DNA of 64,000 nt from Bigelowiella natans CCMP2755 (lineage: Eukaryota; Cercozoa; Chlorarachniophyceae): positions 48,501 to 112,500 of the forward strand of contig ADNK01001510.1 in assembly GCA_000320545.1 (NCBI GenBank). Reading direction: 5' to 3'. The position numbers were made by a program, and so were the translations under genes. Positions within the stretch are counted from its first letter, which is position 1. Each line of letters starts with the position of its first letter. The notes beneath the pieces were generated by a model. It did not search any database, was not told the origin of the DNA, and was given only the letters and a program-made list of their open reading frames with translations. Positions 1 through 13,084 of the stretch are shown in pieces.

Positions 1-98
1 GACACCTCTCAACACATATCACAAAGAGCGTGTGCGGTCGTTTGTTCCATTCATTTCCGGTCAAATATAGCTATAGCTACAATTTGTCTCTTTTTCAG

Positions 99-915
99 GT
101 CGTAGGTGTGAAAATCACAGACGGAGTCATCGCATCGAAGGAAGTCCAAATAAGCGGGGACGACGACATTAAAGGGGACATCTCCCCACTCATTGTAAAG
201 GCGGTTACTGGTCAATACTTTTTACGATTCGTCTTCGTTTTGGCATACGCTTTCCATTTCTGATGAGCCTACGCACGTGCAACAAACACGCACATACTAT
301 AACACGCGCGTGCCCACGTATCTCCAACACACTTGAATAGCTCCACATTATGACTGACTTGTGCATACTTTAGTATTTAGTATTATTTATTGTTAATATC
401 TTAGTCTTCTACTTGGTTTGTCAGAGATATCATCGGTTGAAGCTGGATGGTGCACACTAATTGCAAAAGGAGACGTCACATCAGCCCTGACAACGGTAAA
501 GTACCAGCACAAACCTGTCTTAAATTAGAGAGATATAGAATCCACATCTACATGTATCTAACAAAATGCGGTTGGGAGGGCTACAATATATCATAAAAGC
601 AGTTCTCTTTGTACTACCTTTCGTCGTCTTGATTAGTTTCCGAAAGGCAGCAAAGACGATGATGACGATAAGGAGATCGATATGGCCAAGCACTTTAGGA
701 ATCTAACCTCTAGTGATACCGGGTTGGCATTTGCTGGAAAATCTTTAACAATACCCATAATAGATGGGGATCTGGATACCAGAGAACAGGCTATTATGTA
801 TCTGTGCAACTCAGATAATCTCTCATCGAATACAAATCAGAACAATAAAGGCGGGGTAAAGACAGTTCACGTCCTCGTTCTTGGCGGGGAAAAAGTTAAA
901 AATGAGCACAAGTGA
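99..915 (+). CDS. Partial conserved hypothetical protein, 3' three exons
   Basis: Three exons can be joined in one frame: 99-210, 425-495 and 637-915 (phases 1, then 0), each preceded by a pyrimidine tract and CAG or TAG. The first donor is GTCAAT, which has an unusual C at +3. The encoded C-terminal part is about 153 residues, with an internal acidic run (DDDDKEID) and a hydrophilic, Asn-rich tail ending in TAA-free sequence until the TGA at 915. I see no recognisable catalytic motif, signal peptide or membrane segment and cannot name the family. The 5' part lies upstream of the window. It is convergent with the GFA-family gene on the other strand. The joins rest on frame continuity only, so exon borders are moderately sure. 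Confidence 0.5.
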
Positions 916-1570
916 TGACATCATCAGCTGTGCATAATGTATGTTAGTGTAGTGATTAGTTCTGGTAGCAGTGGTTGGTAATGGCAGACAATATATCACA
1001 TATATGGAATGTAACTCGCAATATACAATGCGAAAGTACTCACGTGCATGCAAACAATATGGACATATTTCTGTATGTCATATGCAAGAAATCTTGCGCA
1101 AGGTGTCTAGATATGTGCCGATAGTAGACGTACTCTATTACTGCTAGACTGACGGTCTTTGTTATAGGGATACATTGCATGATGCGATGGTACTCCCGCT
1201 TACGACTTAGTGAAACAGCAATTGCGTTAGCACAACTATAATCTAGATAATAAATGCATCGATAGTCAATATGTTACATAGTCATCACACACAGGTGACA
1301 CCTCTAGACATTTGATCGACCGCGAATTGCATAAATGCATCTTCGTCTAGTACATGTAAGCTGCCGTAGCGCAATCCTAATGAGGTGAGCGCTACATTCT
1401 CACCTGATTGCAGCATACATACCTACGTAGTATTTCATATTGTAGCTACATCAGGATATGACCATTGAAAAGATTATATCACTTATTCATTACATCCGTC
1501 TCATATTGTCATTGCAATCTTATTGATTGGTTTCACTTGCATTATAAAGACAACGTTGCAACGTAGTGGT
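916..1570. other. Convergent intergenic spacer
   Basis: Lies between the 3' ends of two convergent genes. It holds no credible ORF. It is rich in palindromic words such as ATGCAT, CTAG, GATC and CACGTG, like the other convergent spacers in the window. Confidence 0.6.
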
Positions 1571-2489
1571 TTATGCCCAGTGCTGTGTTATACATGTAGA
1601 ATGTGTCATCTGGCTCCATGAGTGTGCTCGATCTTCATACACAGATACAGTTGGCTTTGGAAAATCTTTGTCGGCAAATGCTCCTAAAGTTACTATTAAC
1701 ATATCGTCCATCCCATCGAATCGATAGTAAACCGTTGATCCGCAACTGTGTCATAGGGAGGAAAGAAGTCAAGTCGAAGGGTGTTTTATTTCTCAGTCAT
1801 AAGAGCATTCAGGAGTTTCTAAAGTTTCATTTACAACAGAACAAAATTTTTTTTGAAATTATTATGATTGTGATGGCCTTAATATACAATATCTGGCAGA
1901 GTCTCTACTTAAAGTAAATACTGACTTTGGACAGAAGTGGAAATGAATCTTGCCCGCGTTTTCATCGCCTTTTCGTGTATAGACAGTACTGGATACTTTT
2001 CCCTCAATTTTTACTTTGCTGCAACTATATCGTGCTTGGGCTCCGAATGCGCTTCCAGTGCGTCTTTGGCATTCGTAACAATGACAGACTGAAACCCTTT
2101 ATATTTTGAAAGAAGAGCTAAACTAAGGCAGCATGTTTTTGAATATCGATAGAATGCAAGGCAACTATGGTCGCATCAGGCGTGTTGAACCAAGAGAAAT
2201 GCTGTCATTGATCTGTATGGAAATCGATGGAGTGATCATGCAAAACTCCACCTAATAGGATTTCCCAGGCAAGTTAGCTTAATATTTCCACAGCAACACT
2301 GCGCCATTCTAATAATATCCTTCTTGCTTGCGCCACTCTGCCCTGAAAGAGGAGCAAAAACGATATATATGCCGTAAGCGAACGCAAGGCCTCTTATCCC
2401 TGAGCCTTACCATTAGAAGCTCCAGGCTTGGAACATTCTTCTCCCTTGATTTCCAGTTTAGTAGCACCCGTGGATGGAGGTGCAGACAT
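1571..2489 (-). CDS. GFA / CENP-V-like (Mss4-fold) zinc-binding protein
   Basis: Four exons (2489-2411, 2342-2252, 2096-1926, 1745-1571) join in phases 1, 2 and 2 into a 171-residue protein, normal for the family. The GFA signature is clear: CCCGNIKL near residue 45, CHCYECQRRTGSAFG about 25 residues later, FCPNCGSTVYYRF after the third junction, then GAFAD, which matches the conserved C-terminal GxfDd region. These cysteines bind zinc in characterised relatives. The family (named for glutathione-dependent formaldehyde-activating enzyme) also includes CENP-V and many proteins of unknown substrate, so formaldehyde chemistry should not be assumed. The third donor is GTCAGT. The start was chosen as the first ATG in the exon that splices in frame to the CCCG motif. 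No targeting signal is evident. It is divergent from the small gene at 3238. Confidence 0.88.
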
Positions 2490-3237
2490 TACCTTGCCGT
2501 CAATACAATAAATATGTGTTTTATGTGCCTCGTGCGGGTATTATTGTCGGTTAGTCTGCACTACGATATCTCCTACCCCCCTTTCGCTCCTTCTCTCTTC
2601 TTTAATTAAATGGAAGCATGTAAGAGAAGGAGGGAGAGAGAGAGAGAGGACATCCAAACACTACTCCGAACGGATCATCACACTTTAGAGCACGGTTTGT
2701 ATGGATTTCAACGTGCGACAACACAATATTCCTAAACAAGTGAAGAAAGCCCTTGAAACCTAGTAAATATCGTTTAATGCATAAAAGTATGTAAATTGCA
2801 TTCAAGCGACACGACCAACGTGGCTTCGCAACGATTAAAGGGAAAGAGGTGGATATCTGGACGAACGTTGCAAATTCAGAGACATTTCACGGAATTCCAA
2901 CTCAAATCTACATAAAATCCCCTCCATTTGCAACATATATTGAAGAATTAATAATTCAATCGCGTAAGCCTGTTGTTTTCAGTGGCACAGGGGGGTGGTG
3001 ATGGAGGGAGAGGGGGATTAAAAATATTTGTGCGAACGAGTTAGTGAGCAATATTTGTTATTTAACGTTATTCAAATAAATGGAAATTGGGTGAAAAGTA
3101 ACTTTTATGTATTGTTACGTTTACTCAGTTATTCTTATCATTGTCAGCCTTCACAGCCACAAACATATGTTATCAGTATGTTTGTCAAACACTGATCTTC
3201 GATTGATTCTTGCACTTATTTCTCTTAGGTATTAGCC
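2490..3237. promoter_or_regulatory. Divergent promoter interval
   Basis: Spacer of about 750 bases between divergent starts at 2489 (-) and 3238 (+). It contains a short GA tract near 2633-2648 and AT-rich stretches. No specific element can be named. A promoter role is inferred only from orientation. Confidence 0.4.
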
Positions 3238-3483
3238 ATGGTTGTATCCGCATTCGTAAGAGCAGTCGTTGGGTCCTTTAGTGGTCTCCCTCATGGGGCA
3301 AAGATCCCTGCTATGGTTACTGTTGGCTGCATTGGGTCCACAGTCATCTACGAAACTTTCGTCATTCCAAGTAACATAGCTTGATGATATTTAGTGATAA
3401 TCATTAATATTGAAATAAACAATAAATACCGGAAAATAATGAGACATTTTGGTATCATCTCCATTCTAATTTCACTGGGATGT

Positions 3484-3558
<75 letters not shown>

Positions 3559-3610
3559 AAGAGAGAGAGAGAGAGGAGAGAGAGAGAGGAGGGAGAGAAT
3601 GTATCCAGAT

Positions 3611-3646
<36 letters not shown>

Positions 3647-3836
3647 CACTTTACTAAAAGATAACTTACACGCAAATCTATCATGGCATGAAGTAAAAAG
3701 CAGAAGTTTTGTTTGAGTTAAGTTTGTTTTTGTTGCTTGATTCGTAGAAAACACCCCGAAAACCATGAATGATGCTTGGAAAGCTAAGAATAAAGAATAC
3801 GGAGCTCATCAAAAGATGAACCCTATTAAGGGATAA
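3238..3836 (+). CDS. 73-residue single-pass small protein
   Basis: Two exons, 3238-3370 and 3748-3836, join in phase 1 (donor GTAACA, acceptor TTCGTAG) to give 73 residues ending in NPIKG before a TAA. A hydrophobic stretch around residues 24-44 (with the motif VGCIGSTVIYE) predicts one membrane helix. The rest is basic and hydrophilic, with a charged C-terminal tail rich in K, N and H. Size, lack of a cleavable signal and the short basic tail resemble accessory subunits of mitochondrial inner-membrane complexes, but I cannot match it to a named subunit. The intron carries (AT)n, (GT)n and GA tracts that make up most of its length. An upstream 5' UTR exon is possible because CTTAG lies just before the ATG. 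Confidence 0.62.
3487..3645. repeat. Compound microsatellite (AT)n(GT)n(GA)n(GT)n
   Basis: Intron-internal array seen directly: AT run, GT run, GA-rich block and a second GT run. It produces spurious poly-His/Thr and Tyr/Ile ORFs on both strands. Confidence 0.97.
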
Positions 3837-4923
3837 GATTGCTGTTCCTGAAAGCATACTTCGAATTATGGCCCAATCCTATACCAAGATTATCTGACAA
3901 GATATTCTATGTTTTTGGCATGTATGATGGTATAAGTTATAACATGCAATATATTATAGAGCCTGATACATACTGGCATGCAGGAATTGCTACGTTGCGC
4001 TTGTTTGTATATCTGGAGCCGCATACACGTGATGTAAGATTCTATAGCGTCGGTGTACGTAGTAGATGCATCCGCATACTATTCTGAGTTATTCGGAATG
4101 CGAAGGTCAAATAGAAGCAGTGTGCATTGCCTGCGATGATAGTGTTTGCTTATTATACATCTGCGCGCCCGCCAGTCTTCATCGATCGTTCGAGATGTGA
4201 TCGACACGTCTAGACTTGACATGCTATACTAGTATACACAGCAATTACGTTAAATGTATATGGCTAGATAGCGCTTGCTTGAGCTAGCAGCATATAATTA
4301 CCTACAGTAGCTAGTTAAGATGCACGCACCACGTGACATGGTGCTGCACGACATGCATGCTAGCGTGCACGGTGGACACGATATAACTAGATAAGGATGC
4401 TTTTTCAAATTCATGCAGAAAGCACACAATACAAACAACAGGAAGCAACGTACAGGTTACAATATGCAGCATGAGCGCTGCCACTGTGCACTGAAATGAC
4501 GCGCTGCTGCAATATCTAAATATAATTTATTTTTTGTAGTAAGAAGCAAGCTCATGGTATAAAATTTAAAAAATTATCCATGGGCTCTCGTCAGTCTGCT
4601 TTTTAGTACCCTGTACCGCCAGACATGCAGGCACTCGCTCGCTCTGCCCATGCACGCTTAGACTACAATAGTTGGCAAACATGTGGACGTTTGTTCGAAT
4701 ATCTCTCGATCGATCGATACTGGCAATAATAGACAACGTATATCTATTATCAAGTCGTAGCACGAGCCCATGCAAAGCGAGTGATAAGTGCATCACTACA
4801 TGTGCCCTCACACATGATGAATGGCGAGTCGAATTGCTGTCAATAATTATTCGCTACATGACTTGAATTGCTACACTTCTATATGCCGCTGATTTTTTAA
4901 CTATTATTGTAAAACGCTATATG
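3837..4923. other. Convergent intergenic spacer
   Basis: Between the 3' end of the small gene and the 3' end of the ABC transporter. The 4140-4400 part is dense in CATG, TGCA, CTAG and GATC palindromes. No credible gene was seen on either strand. Confidence 0.6.
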
Positions 4924-5707
4924 TCATTTCTCTACCCAATTTACAAACGAAAACAACATGATATTTATCAATCTTAATCCCCCAACAAAAACCACTGTAA
5001 TGGCAAGATAGAACCCCACGCTCTGAGTCATATTAAACCTGATGGTTGAATGTACTTCTAGTTACGCGGTAGCTAAATAATGCATTTTATGACAGACAAT
5101 ATCATTGGCAAGGATGTTGAATTACTGGTCTAAGACGTCGTTTCCGCTTGTGATTGGACAGTAGTAACGAAAGCAGTTCGGATCATTTAACTGCAATATT
5201 ATAATATTCTTACCATTTAGCAAATTAAATAAAATAAAGTGGTTGGTGGTTTTGCCAATGATAGTGAGTATATGGCAGGGACAACGCCAGCAACAAGATC
5301 CATGAGCATCTTGAAAAGGTGTCAGTGGATAGGAGCCATAACGTGCTTTATGTCTTTAATACTAAATTGTTCTTTCCTACTCCTACTCTTTCCCCCTCCT
5401 TCTCCAATACACACAGTTACTAATCCTACACATGCAGCACTCTTGCCATGAGAACTACTACTACTACCATGATAACAATAATAATGGCAATAATTATGAT
5501 TTTACCTGCCCTACACAAGATGAATTGCTGCTCACAAATACAGGAACCGCTCCCTATGTTATTACTTCTTTATTATCATCATCATTATTATTATCATTGC
5601 GTGTACCATTGATACAGCAACAGTGCACTAGTATTTATTTTTGAATTTGACAAGGAAATAATTGCGAATATCCGAATTGAATAATATTAACATTCTTTCC
5701 ACCACTT

Positions 5708-5744
<37 letters not shown>

Positions 5745-7980
5745 GCTACTGCTACAACCTCATTTCCAGGACAAGATACGTCTAAGCCATCAAGCTCATT
5801 AACACAAAAGAAGGAGAGGGGATATCGGACCGAATTGATGTAATACAACCAGACCCAGTAGTCTGGAATGTTTGCTTCTTTCACGAGAAACCCGGCAAAT
5901 AGTGACTGGATGGTCATCAACAATGTGAAGACTCCGAGTCCAATTTGCTCGTTTGGCAATCCAAATGCACAGCTCTCTGCGATAGTAAGTCCGAGGAAAA
6001 ACACCAGAATCACTCCAATCCAACATAGAAAGAACCGTGCTCCTCCATCCTCTAGATTAAGGCCCGACAAGAAGTACACCATAATCGTGAAGATTGTGGC
6101 TCGAGGAATGAAAACTGCTGCATCGGCCAGCAATTGTGTGACATAAAACACCCACCTAATCGATCAAACAGCATTCGTTTCTCCAATTATCAAAATGATG
6201 GCTTTGATGCAAGGTGGAGTGCTGCCACCACTATACTTACATTTACATGATATTCTCAAAAGAAAAACTAACAATCGGCATTCTTCTTCTTCCTCTTCTT
6301 CTACTTCTTCTTCTCTCACTGTTACTACTACAACTATTACTGCTAATACTATATGCTACCCGCGGTACATATTTGCCGTTGTTTCTCGGAAGAAGGAGGA
6401 ACGTGACTTAATAAGTAGCTGTATTTTATACGAGCTTGAGAAACAGATAAAGATCAGGGACAGAAAGAAAATTGCGACACGATTCGTTGCACCGCTTTGG
6501 TCAGTGGCAAGCTGGAAGAAGAGAGTGCCGAAAACAAATCCCATGATTACTATCGATCCGAACTGGCTTCTAATCGTGTCTAGATCACGTGCAGTGGTCG
6601 CAAGTGAACGTCTCATCACCGTTGTAAATTGATCCATGGCTCCTTTGGCGAAGACAGAAGCAAATGTCGGTACTTTGAGCCCACCTTCAACCAAAGCATT
6701 CTCTGTCTTAAACACGCCCTTTTCCAAAATTCCCTTAGTTTCAAGCCATATCTTTGTCTTTAGAAAGACGTCAGCAGGCTGAATCATTAGCTCTTCAGTC
6801 GTCAACATCGTCGTGGTTGTCGTTTTTCCTTCTCCCTTCTCCTCTTCTTCTCTTCCCTTCTTCTTCTCCATCTTCTTTCGAGGCCCTCCTAGTGCCTCTA
6901 ACGCAAAATCTGCAATGTTGCGCCCCTCTCGAAGGTCTCCTAGCTGCATTTTGTGGCAGTAGTCCTTGACAGCATCGACATTGCCAAAATATGATACACG
7001 TCCACCTTGTGCTTCTTGAGGCGTTTTGAATGGCTGTAAGATGAGAATCCGCTTAAACCTGGCAAACAGCTCCGCTGATGGCTGATGTATCGTACAAATC
7101 ACTGCAAGACCCCTGCGAGCAAGAGTTGACACCGTATCAATGACAGCCATTGCTGATACAGAGTCCAGACCCGTCGTTGGCTCATCGAGGAAAAGAATTG
7201 TTGGGCGTGCAACCAGCTCCACAGCAATTGCTGTCTTTTTGCGTAACTCAGGAGAAATACCACCTGTATCTAAATTTCCAATGATTCGGTCTCTGACGTG
7301 TGATATGCCAACCGACTCCATTGTATGCTCCACTTCTTCCTTTATTTCATTTTCGTCGCTTGTCTCGAGGCGCAGTCTGAAGAGATTATGGTGTTGACGA
7401 TAATGTTGGCTATTTTAGAATATGCAGTATTGCAGGTAAAGAATCGTCACTATGCTCTGTCATGATGTTAGTGATGATGATGATGAGGAGGAGGAGGAGA
7501 ATACTACACTCACAATCTCTGTCTATTCATCATTCATTCCTCATTATCATTATCGCACCCTCTTCTTGTTGTTGTTCTTTTATTATTATGATTATATTAC
7601 CTGGCTGAGAAGTAGACTGATTCCTCAACAGTAGCAAGCTCAACATGTGAATCAAACTGCTCAACATACCCCGCAATCCGAGGGAAATACTCATTCGCAG
7701 GCTTGCCATTTACCTGGAAAGGCAACAGTATTCTTTCTGTTAGGAAGCGCTACTGCTGCTGCTGTGTTGGTGTGGTGTGTTGGTCATTATTTGCTAATCG
7801 AACATAAAGGACACGACCAGGATTTCTCCAGTGATTGTCCCACTGGATTTTTTCCCAGCAATAACGTCTAAGAGCGTTGACTTTCCCGCTCCCGAGGGTC
7901 CCATAAGTGCTACCATATCGCCGGGCTTTGCGTATCTAGAGTTTATTTACAAATATAATAATTTAGATATCTATATAAAT

Positions 7981-8017
<37 letters not shown>

Positions 8018-8866
8018 CGTGTGTATGGCTGCATGAAGTCCCGACTTATCATGTTGATCACACTCATAAAGCAGCAGCATTATTTTTGAATTATTACATT
8101 ACTACCACTACCTACCCCGCGACATTGTTGAGGAGCTTTATTTGTTGTGACTTGTCTTTTTGGTTCACCACGGTATAACTTAAGTTCTTCCATTCGATGT
8201 AGCTCACTGTCTTGCTTCTTAGCAAATCGAGGTACTCCTCACTGATATCATCTAATGATAGGGATGGAATGATGTTGTTAATGTTGTTGTTGTTGATGAT
8301 GATGATGAGAAGATGAAGACGATGCTATATGAATAACGTCTACGGCTGCATCCTTCATCGCTAGATATTGCAATGACATTTTGATTAAAATTTAGTATTA
8401 GAATAAAAACTCACAATTGTGAAGCATTGCATTCTATTAGTCATTACTAGTCGTTAAATGCACTAGGAAAACAGCTTACGTATTATTCCATTCGTTCAAA
8501 CAGTACCTGAAGCGTGGCCAGCATAAACAGATGCAATTCTTTTATTCTTCTCTTCACCGGCATCATCATCACCACCATCTTTCTTTTCCTTGAGAAACTT
8601 TTTCTTCGTAGCACCTAGTGATGAGGATGTATCACCATGGCGAACTCCTCCTCCCCCTCCTCCTTCCGGTTGAAAACGAGGTGGCTCCTCTTGGTCACCA
8701 AGCTCATGCTGCCTTATAACAAGTCCCCAGAAAGATAGTGCATTGAATACACTAATGAATGCGATCATATAATACAAAACCTGACAATAATGATAGTAAT
8801 ATTAATGATGATGATAGTCAGGAGGAGGGTGGAATGAGAGATGACGATGATGAAATGAAGACAATA

Positions 8867-8898
<32 letters not shown>

Positions 8899-11800
8899 AA
8901 ATTTGATGAATACTAGATATGGCATTGACACAAATATCCTGATTAGTGCGACACGAAAGACAATACAGTTTTATAGTTGCTCCTCCTCCCTCCCCCCCTG
9001 TAATCACAGAGTAGTAGTAGCCCCTCCTTCTTCTCCTTTCTTCTTTGCCAAAATGACATTCATATTCTTCTCTTTCTGCGCTTCCAAATCACACCTTCTC
9101 TTTCTCTTTATCCGGATTGAAGCCATCCATATCGTATGCGCTTAGAAAGACATCACCGGTGGTAAAAGGACACGTTTGTGAGCCTCCAAATCCGTTTGGA
9201 GGTGCGGTGTTAAAGTCTGGCTCATTTGTAGGAGGTACTTGCTCATCGTCGTCACAACTCAATGAGAGCCCATTAAATTCGTTCAACATTAGTCCTCGAA
9301 AGCCATAGGTGATGAACGAGATAGTATTTAACCAACTCCAGTACACAGGGATATCATCAGTGGAAATTAAATACCCGCACATTATCATGAACAAGACTAA
9401 CCCCACTGGTGTTGCAGCCTGAGCTGCGATTGCATTTGGGGTAATACTACAGATGAAAAGCACGTATGCTTGAGCTGTCAACACGCACATTACAAGTAGC
9501 CCAAACATATACCTAGTAGTAGTATTAGTATTAGTAGCAGTAGTTAGTGGTAACGAATTGAGTGAGTCAAAGAATCAGTAATAAATGTAAATGGAAGAAG
9601 CAAGTGCTCACCAAAACTTTTCCGAGCCAATTCCACCGTTCAGGCCCGCAAGAGGGTAAATTATGAGAACAAAAATGAAGACATTGATGACTGCAAATGG
9701 TATAGGTATCAATGCCTGTGAGACGTAGAACGCAGAGCCATGATAGTAGCCGGCAGCTTCCTGAGCATAGTACACTCTTTTCTTGTTCATTATATCCGGA
9801 ACATTCTTTTGAGATCCCATGATTTGTTGCAATAATATGATGAACAGCAGACCCACCCGTGCTCCAGCATCACCTTGGGAAGAACTAAGTTTCAAGAATA
9901 CCGTGCTTACGATGATAGAGACAAGGCAGGTCTGTAGAATCTCAGAGATAACAGTGACTTTATCTCGCATCTTCACGATCCACTCTCGTTTCAAGCACTC
10001 GAACGTTTGGTAAAACCACGAGGTCGCAAACCTAAACAATTAGATAGTAGGAAAAACGATACATAATAAAAAGAACGAAAGCGCCATTATCAAACGTGAA
10101 TGAGAAGAAAAGAGTGGTGGTCGTGAGACAACTATGCTCTTTCGCTGTCGTTGCTATTGTGAATCTTGGCGTTTGTCTCTTGGTTCACTTTGTGTGCAGT
10201 ATGAAAAGCAAGAAAGTTTTAGCTTGCTTGCTAGCAGCGAGATGAAGTGAAATAACAATGCATGATCGAAAACACTAGAGCCACCCATCCAGGTGGCAGT
10301 ACCGTCTACCTACCTACCTACCTACCTACCTACCTCGGTATGCTTGAAGTAGTCTCCCAAGGCATTTTCTCCTGAAACTCTAGCCAGAGTTCTTCACCTA
10401 GCTTTCTGTAATGATTGGATTCCTTGTACGATTTGATGAGATAAAAGTACCCCACCTCCCTTTCATTGTCCTTCACATCGTAGCTATACAACTGCGTTCC
10501 TGACTCAGTGAGTGCCTCTGTTGCGTGTCCAGATTCTGAAGTAATTGGAACTGTCGCCTTGTTAGGTAGAACCATTTCTCGCAACATCAGGGAAAAGTTT
10601 GGAGACTGATGCTGCCGATGCTTTCCCTCCCCCCTCCTCCCTATTCCACCAATTTCATCCCTAAGATCGGTACCCACCTCTGGTCGACCCACTTTGTCCT
10701 CTTTCTCCTCCGCAACAACAGGCATTGGATTGTAACGAGTGTGAGCTGTTCTCTCCAGAGCATCTTGCAACTTTTTGATAATTAATGCATGCTTCTGAAT
10801 GAAGGTCGACTCATGAGGCCTTTTCTCCTTTTTCTCCTCAATCTTGTTGTTGAGCAATTGGTATGTCCCATTATCTAACAAGTACTTTGGGATACGCGAA
10901 GAATGGAACTTTACTGGATTGGAACTGACTTCAGCAAGAAAGTCAGGAATGCTCTTTCCTACTGGTCGAGCAAATCCTAAACTTCCAAGGAAATCGAGCA
11001 CTAGATATCTAATAGTGTATGTGTAGATCATTCAGTTTGAAATCAGTATATCAATGCTTTTAATGCCATTGTCATCATTACCATCATTATCATCATGTCT
11101 TTTATATGTTGTTCATTTGGATGCTAATCTAGGCATTCTTCCAATTGAACAATTTATGTGCTCTAGATGTAGATTTTTCTTCTTTTTCTCCCCATCTTTC
11201 CCCCCCCTCTTTGTATCACCATCTGCCTACCTGCCATGTTGATCTACAAGAGGTCCAAAATAGACGCACCTGCCTTTACTCATCACTAAAAGATTATCAA
11301 ACAGTTCAAGAAGCTCTGGAGCAGGCTGTACAAGGGATATCATGAAGGCTTTTCCCTCAGAAGAGTTTTTTACTACCATACGCATCTGGTAGGCAAGGTC
11401 ATAAGCGGTTTTACTATCTAGGCCGTTTGTGAGAAGATCTGCTAGGATGATGTTGTGGCCTGCCACTATCTCAGTAGCGATGCTAACACGCCGCTTTTGT
11501 CCTCCCGAAATGCCTCGATGGGTATCATCCCCAATGATCGTGTTGGCGGTGTTGCCAGCCAGTCCCAAAAACTTAATAATCACTTCGACGAAGAACTTCT
11601 TGAAGATGTCGTCTACGTATCCGAACCTCATCCGGACCGACAAACGCAACGTTTCTCTTACCGTCAAGGTGGGGTAATGAAGATCATCTTTTGGAATAAA
11701 GCCTACATGCTGTCCATATGCTTCATCGACATGTTGCCCTCCAAGAAGAATCTCTCCAGATACCACAGCATCGTGAGAGGCCCTTCCAGCCAGTGTCTTT

Positions 11801-12101
11801 AAAAGGGTGGTTACTCCAGCATCAGGAGCACCAAGTACGCATGTCATCTTATTCGCCTTAGTATTATTTTGGAAGTAGCATAAAATGTGTCAGAAACAAC
11901 AATGGGAGGATTAAGTGACTGTTAGAGACAAGATAAGTAACACAATACAGTTCTTTCTTATGTCTCACCGCCCTCACCTTCACGTATCCGGAAACACCAG
12001 AAAGGTAAGTTATCTCGCCTTTTCGATAACTGATATTGCGGAAGGTGAGGTCCTTCTTGAGATTATTTAGCCTGTTCATACTGACTTTCCTGTTGCATTA
12101 G

Positions 12102-12132
<31 letters not shown>

Positions 12133-13084
12133 GCCGCAGCCATGGGGAAGTGGTTAGAGTAGGGGAGGACGAGGACTGCCAGCAAAGTAACTATAATCAT
12201 ATCAATAATAAAGGCATGAAAAAGTTGTAGATATAGAGTATAAAGCTACCGCGGCGGCAGTGGCGGTGGAATGGATGGTATATGTAGTAGTAAAGAGTGT
12301 GAACGCTTATATTGGGTGAGTCAGTGTGTTCCAAACGCAACCTGAACTTCTTTATGATGGTTGGGATATCTGCCACCTCGAATGCATCGATAAGTTGGGC
12401 CTACAGTTACATGATATTGCAAGTTGTATCATGAATACATTCCACACTTTGAACAACTGATAAATGTAAGTGTTAGGTCGATGTAAGTACAAATAATGAG
12501 TTGGTGAGTGTTCTTACGAGCTGCACATCTTCGAGATCTCGAAGAACTTCGAAGTCGATGTCATCGTCAGGATCCAAAAGCTGACGACTATGCATAGAGA
12601 TAAAGAAAAGATACTTGTTTGTAAGAAGGCACTTAAGGCACTTTCCCCACTATCAATTTGGGGCATTGCGTATAGAATTGTAATTGTTGTCAATGGGGCA
12701 AGTAAAGTTCGTTTTAACGAGAAAAATACTCACGTTATTTAACTAAACATATTCATACATGATATTATCTTTCTCCTCTGTAGTCATAGCTTCAACATCA
12801 ATACGACCCTCCCTTTGACTTGTTTTCTTTTTTTGGTGATGAATCGTCAATTCCACCTCCGATCGCTATTCAGGGAATTGGACAAAGCAATCTTATTTAT
12901 GGTTACGAATCTTAGACCAATGGTATACCTTCGGCACGTTCCTGAGGCTTGGTGCCCCCTCCAACTTTGCATCTACAGAAATCTGAAATAGATTGTATTT
13001 GAGTTTTCAAAGTTTCAAACGTAAAGGTGGTTTTCCGACATTATGATTCTTGATGCTGGAGATTTGGGACAAATGCTCCGCCAT
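4924..13084 (-). CDS. Full-size ABCG/PDR-type ABC transporter
   Basis: About 19 exons join in frame from the ATG at 13084-13082 to the TGA at 4926-4924, giving about 1,620 residues in the order NBD1-TMD1-NBD2-TMD2, typical of PDR-type ABCG exporters of the plasma membrane. NBD1 (exons 12089-11978 and 11856-11231) has a degenerate Walker A (GAPDAGVTT, catalytic Lys replaced by Val), an intact signature ([10 protein letters not shown]), a degenerate Walker B (ADLLTNGLD) and no H-loop His. NBD2 (8251-6360) has an intact Walker A (GPSGAGKST), Walker B ([12 protein letters not shown]) and H-loop (IHQPS) but a degenerate signature ([10 protein letters not shown]). TMD1 spans exons 11008-8507 and TMD2 7376-4924. 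The latter ends with the CPITSG motif (exon 5190-5126) and a last helix (5038-4924). The exon near 12400 has an uncertain donor. Substrate unknown. Confidence 0.93.
5713..5754. repeat. (CTA)n microsatellite at start of an ABC transporter intron
   Basis: On the coding strand this reads as GTAGCAGTAG repeats directly after the exon 6155-5759 donor (GAG|GTTGTAG). Translating through it would give a poly-Val tail, which is spurious. Confidence 0.85.
8868..8900. repeat. (ATG)n microsatellite
   Basis: Uninterrupted trinucleotide run inside an ABC transporter intron (between exons 9512-9095 and 8780-8507). Confidence 0.95.
10305..10333. repeat. (TACC)n tract carrying a splice donor
   Basis: On the coding (minus) strand it is (GTAG)n beginning exactly at the donor of ABC transporter exon 11008-10334. 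The same arrangement recurs at 48843 in the MFS gene. Confidence 0.9.

Noticed and set aside
1603-1917. 104-codon open frame on the plus strand
   Set aside because: The opposite strand here encodes the GFA-family exons with clear zinc-binding motifs. The plus frame is a shadow.
5687-5758. Poly-Val C-terminus for the ABC transporter, ending at 5687
   Set aside because: It is read-through of a (GTA)n intron. Splicing at GAG|GTTGTAG leads in phase 0 to exons carrying the expected CPITSG motif and last helix.
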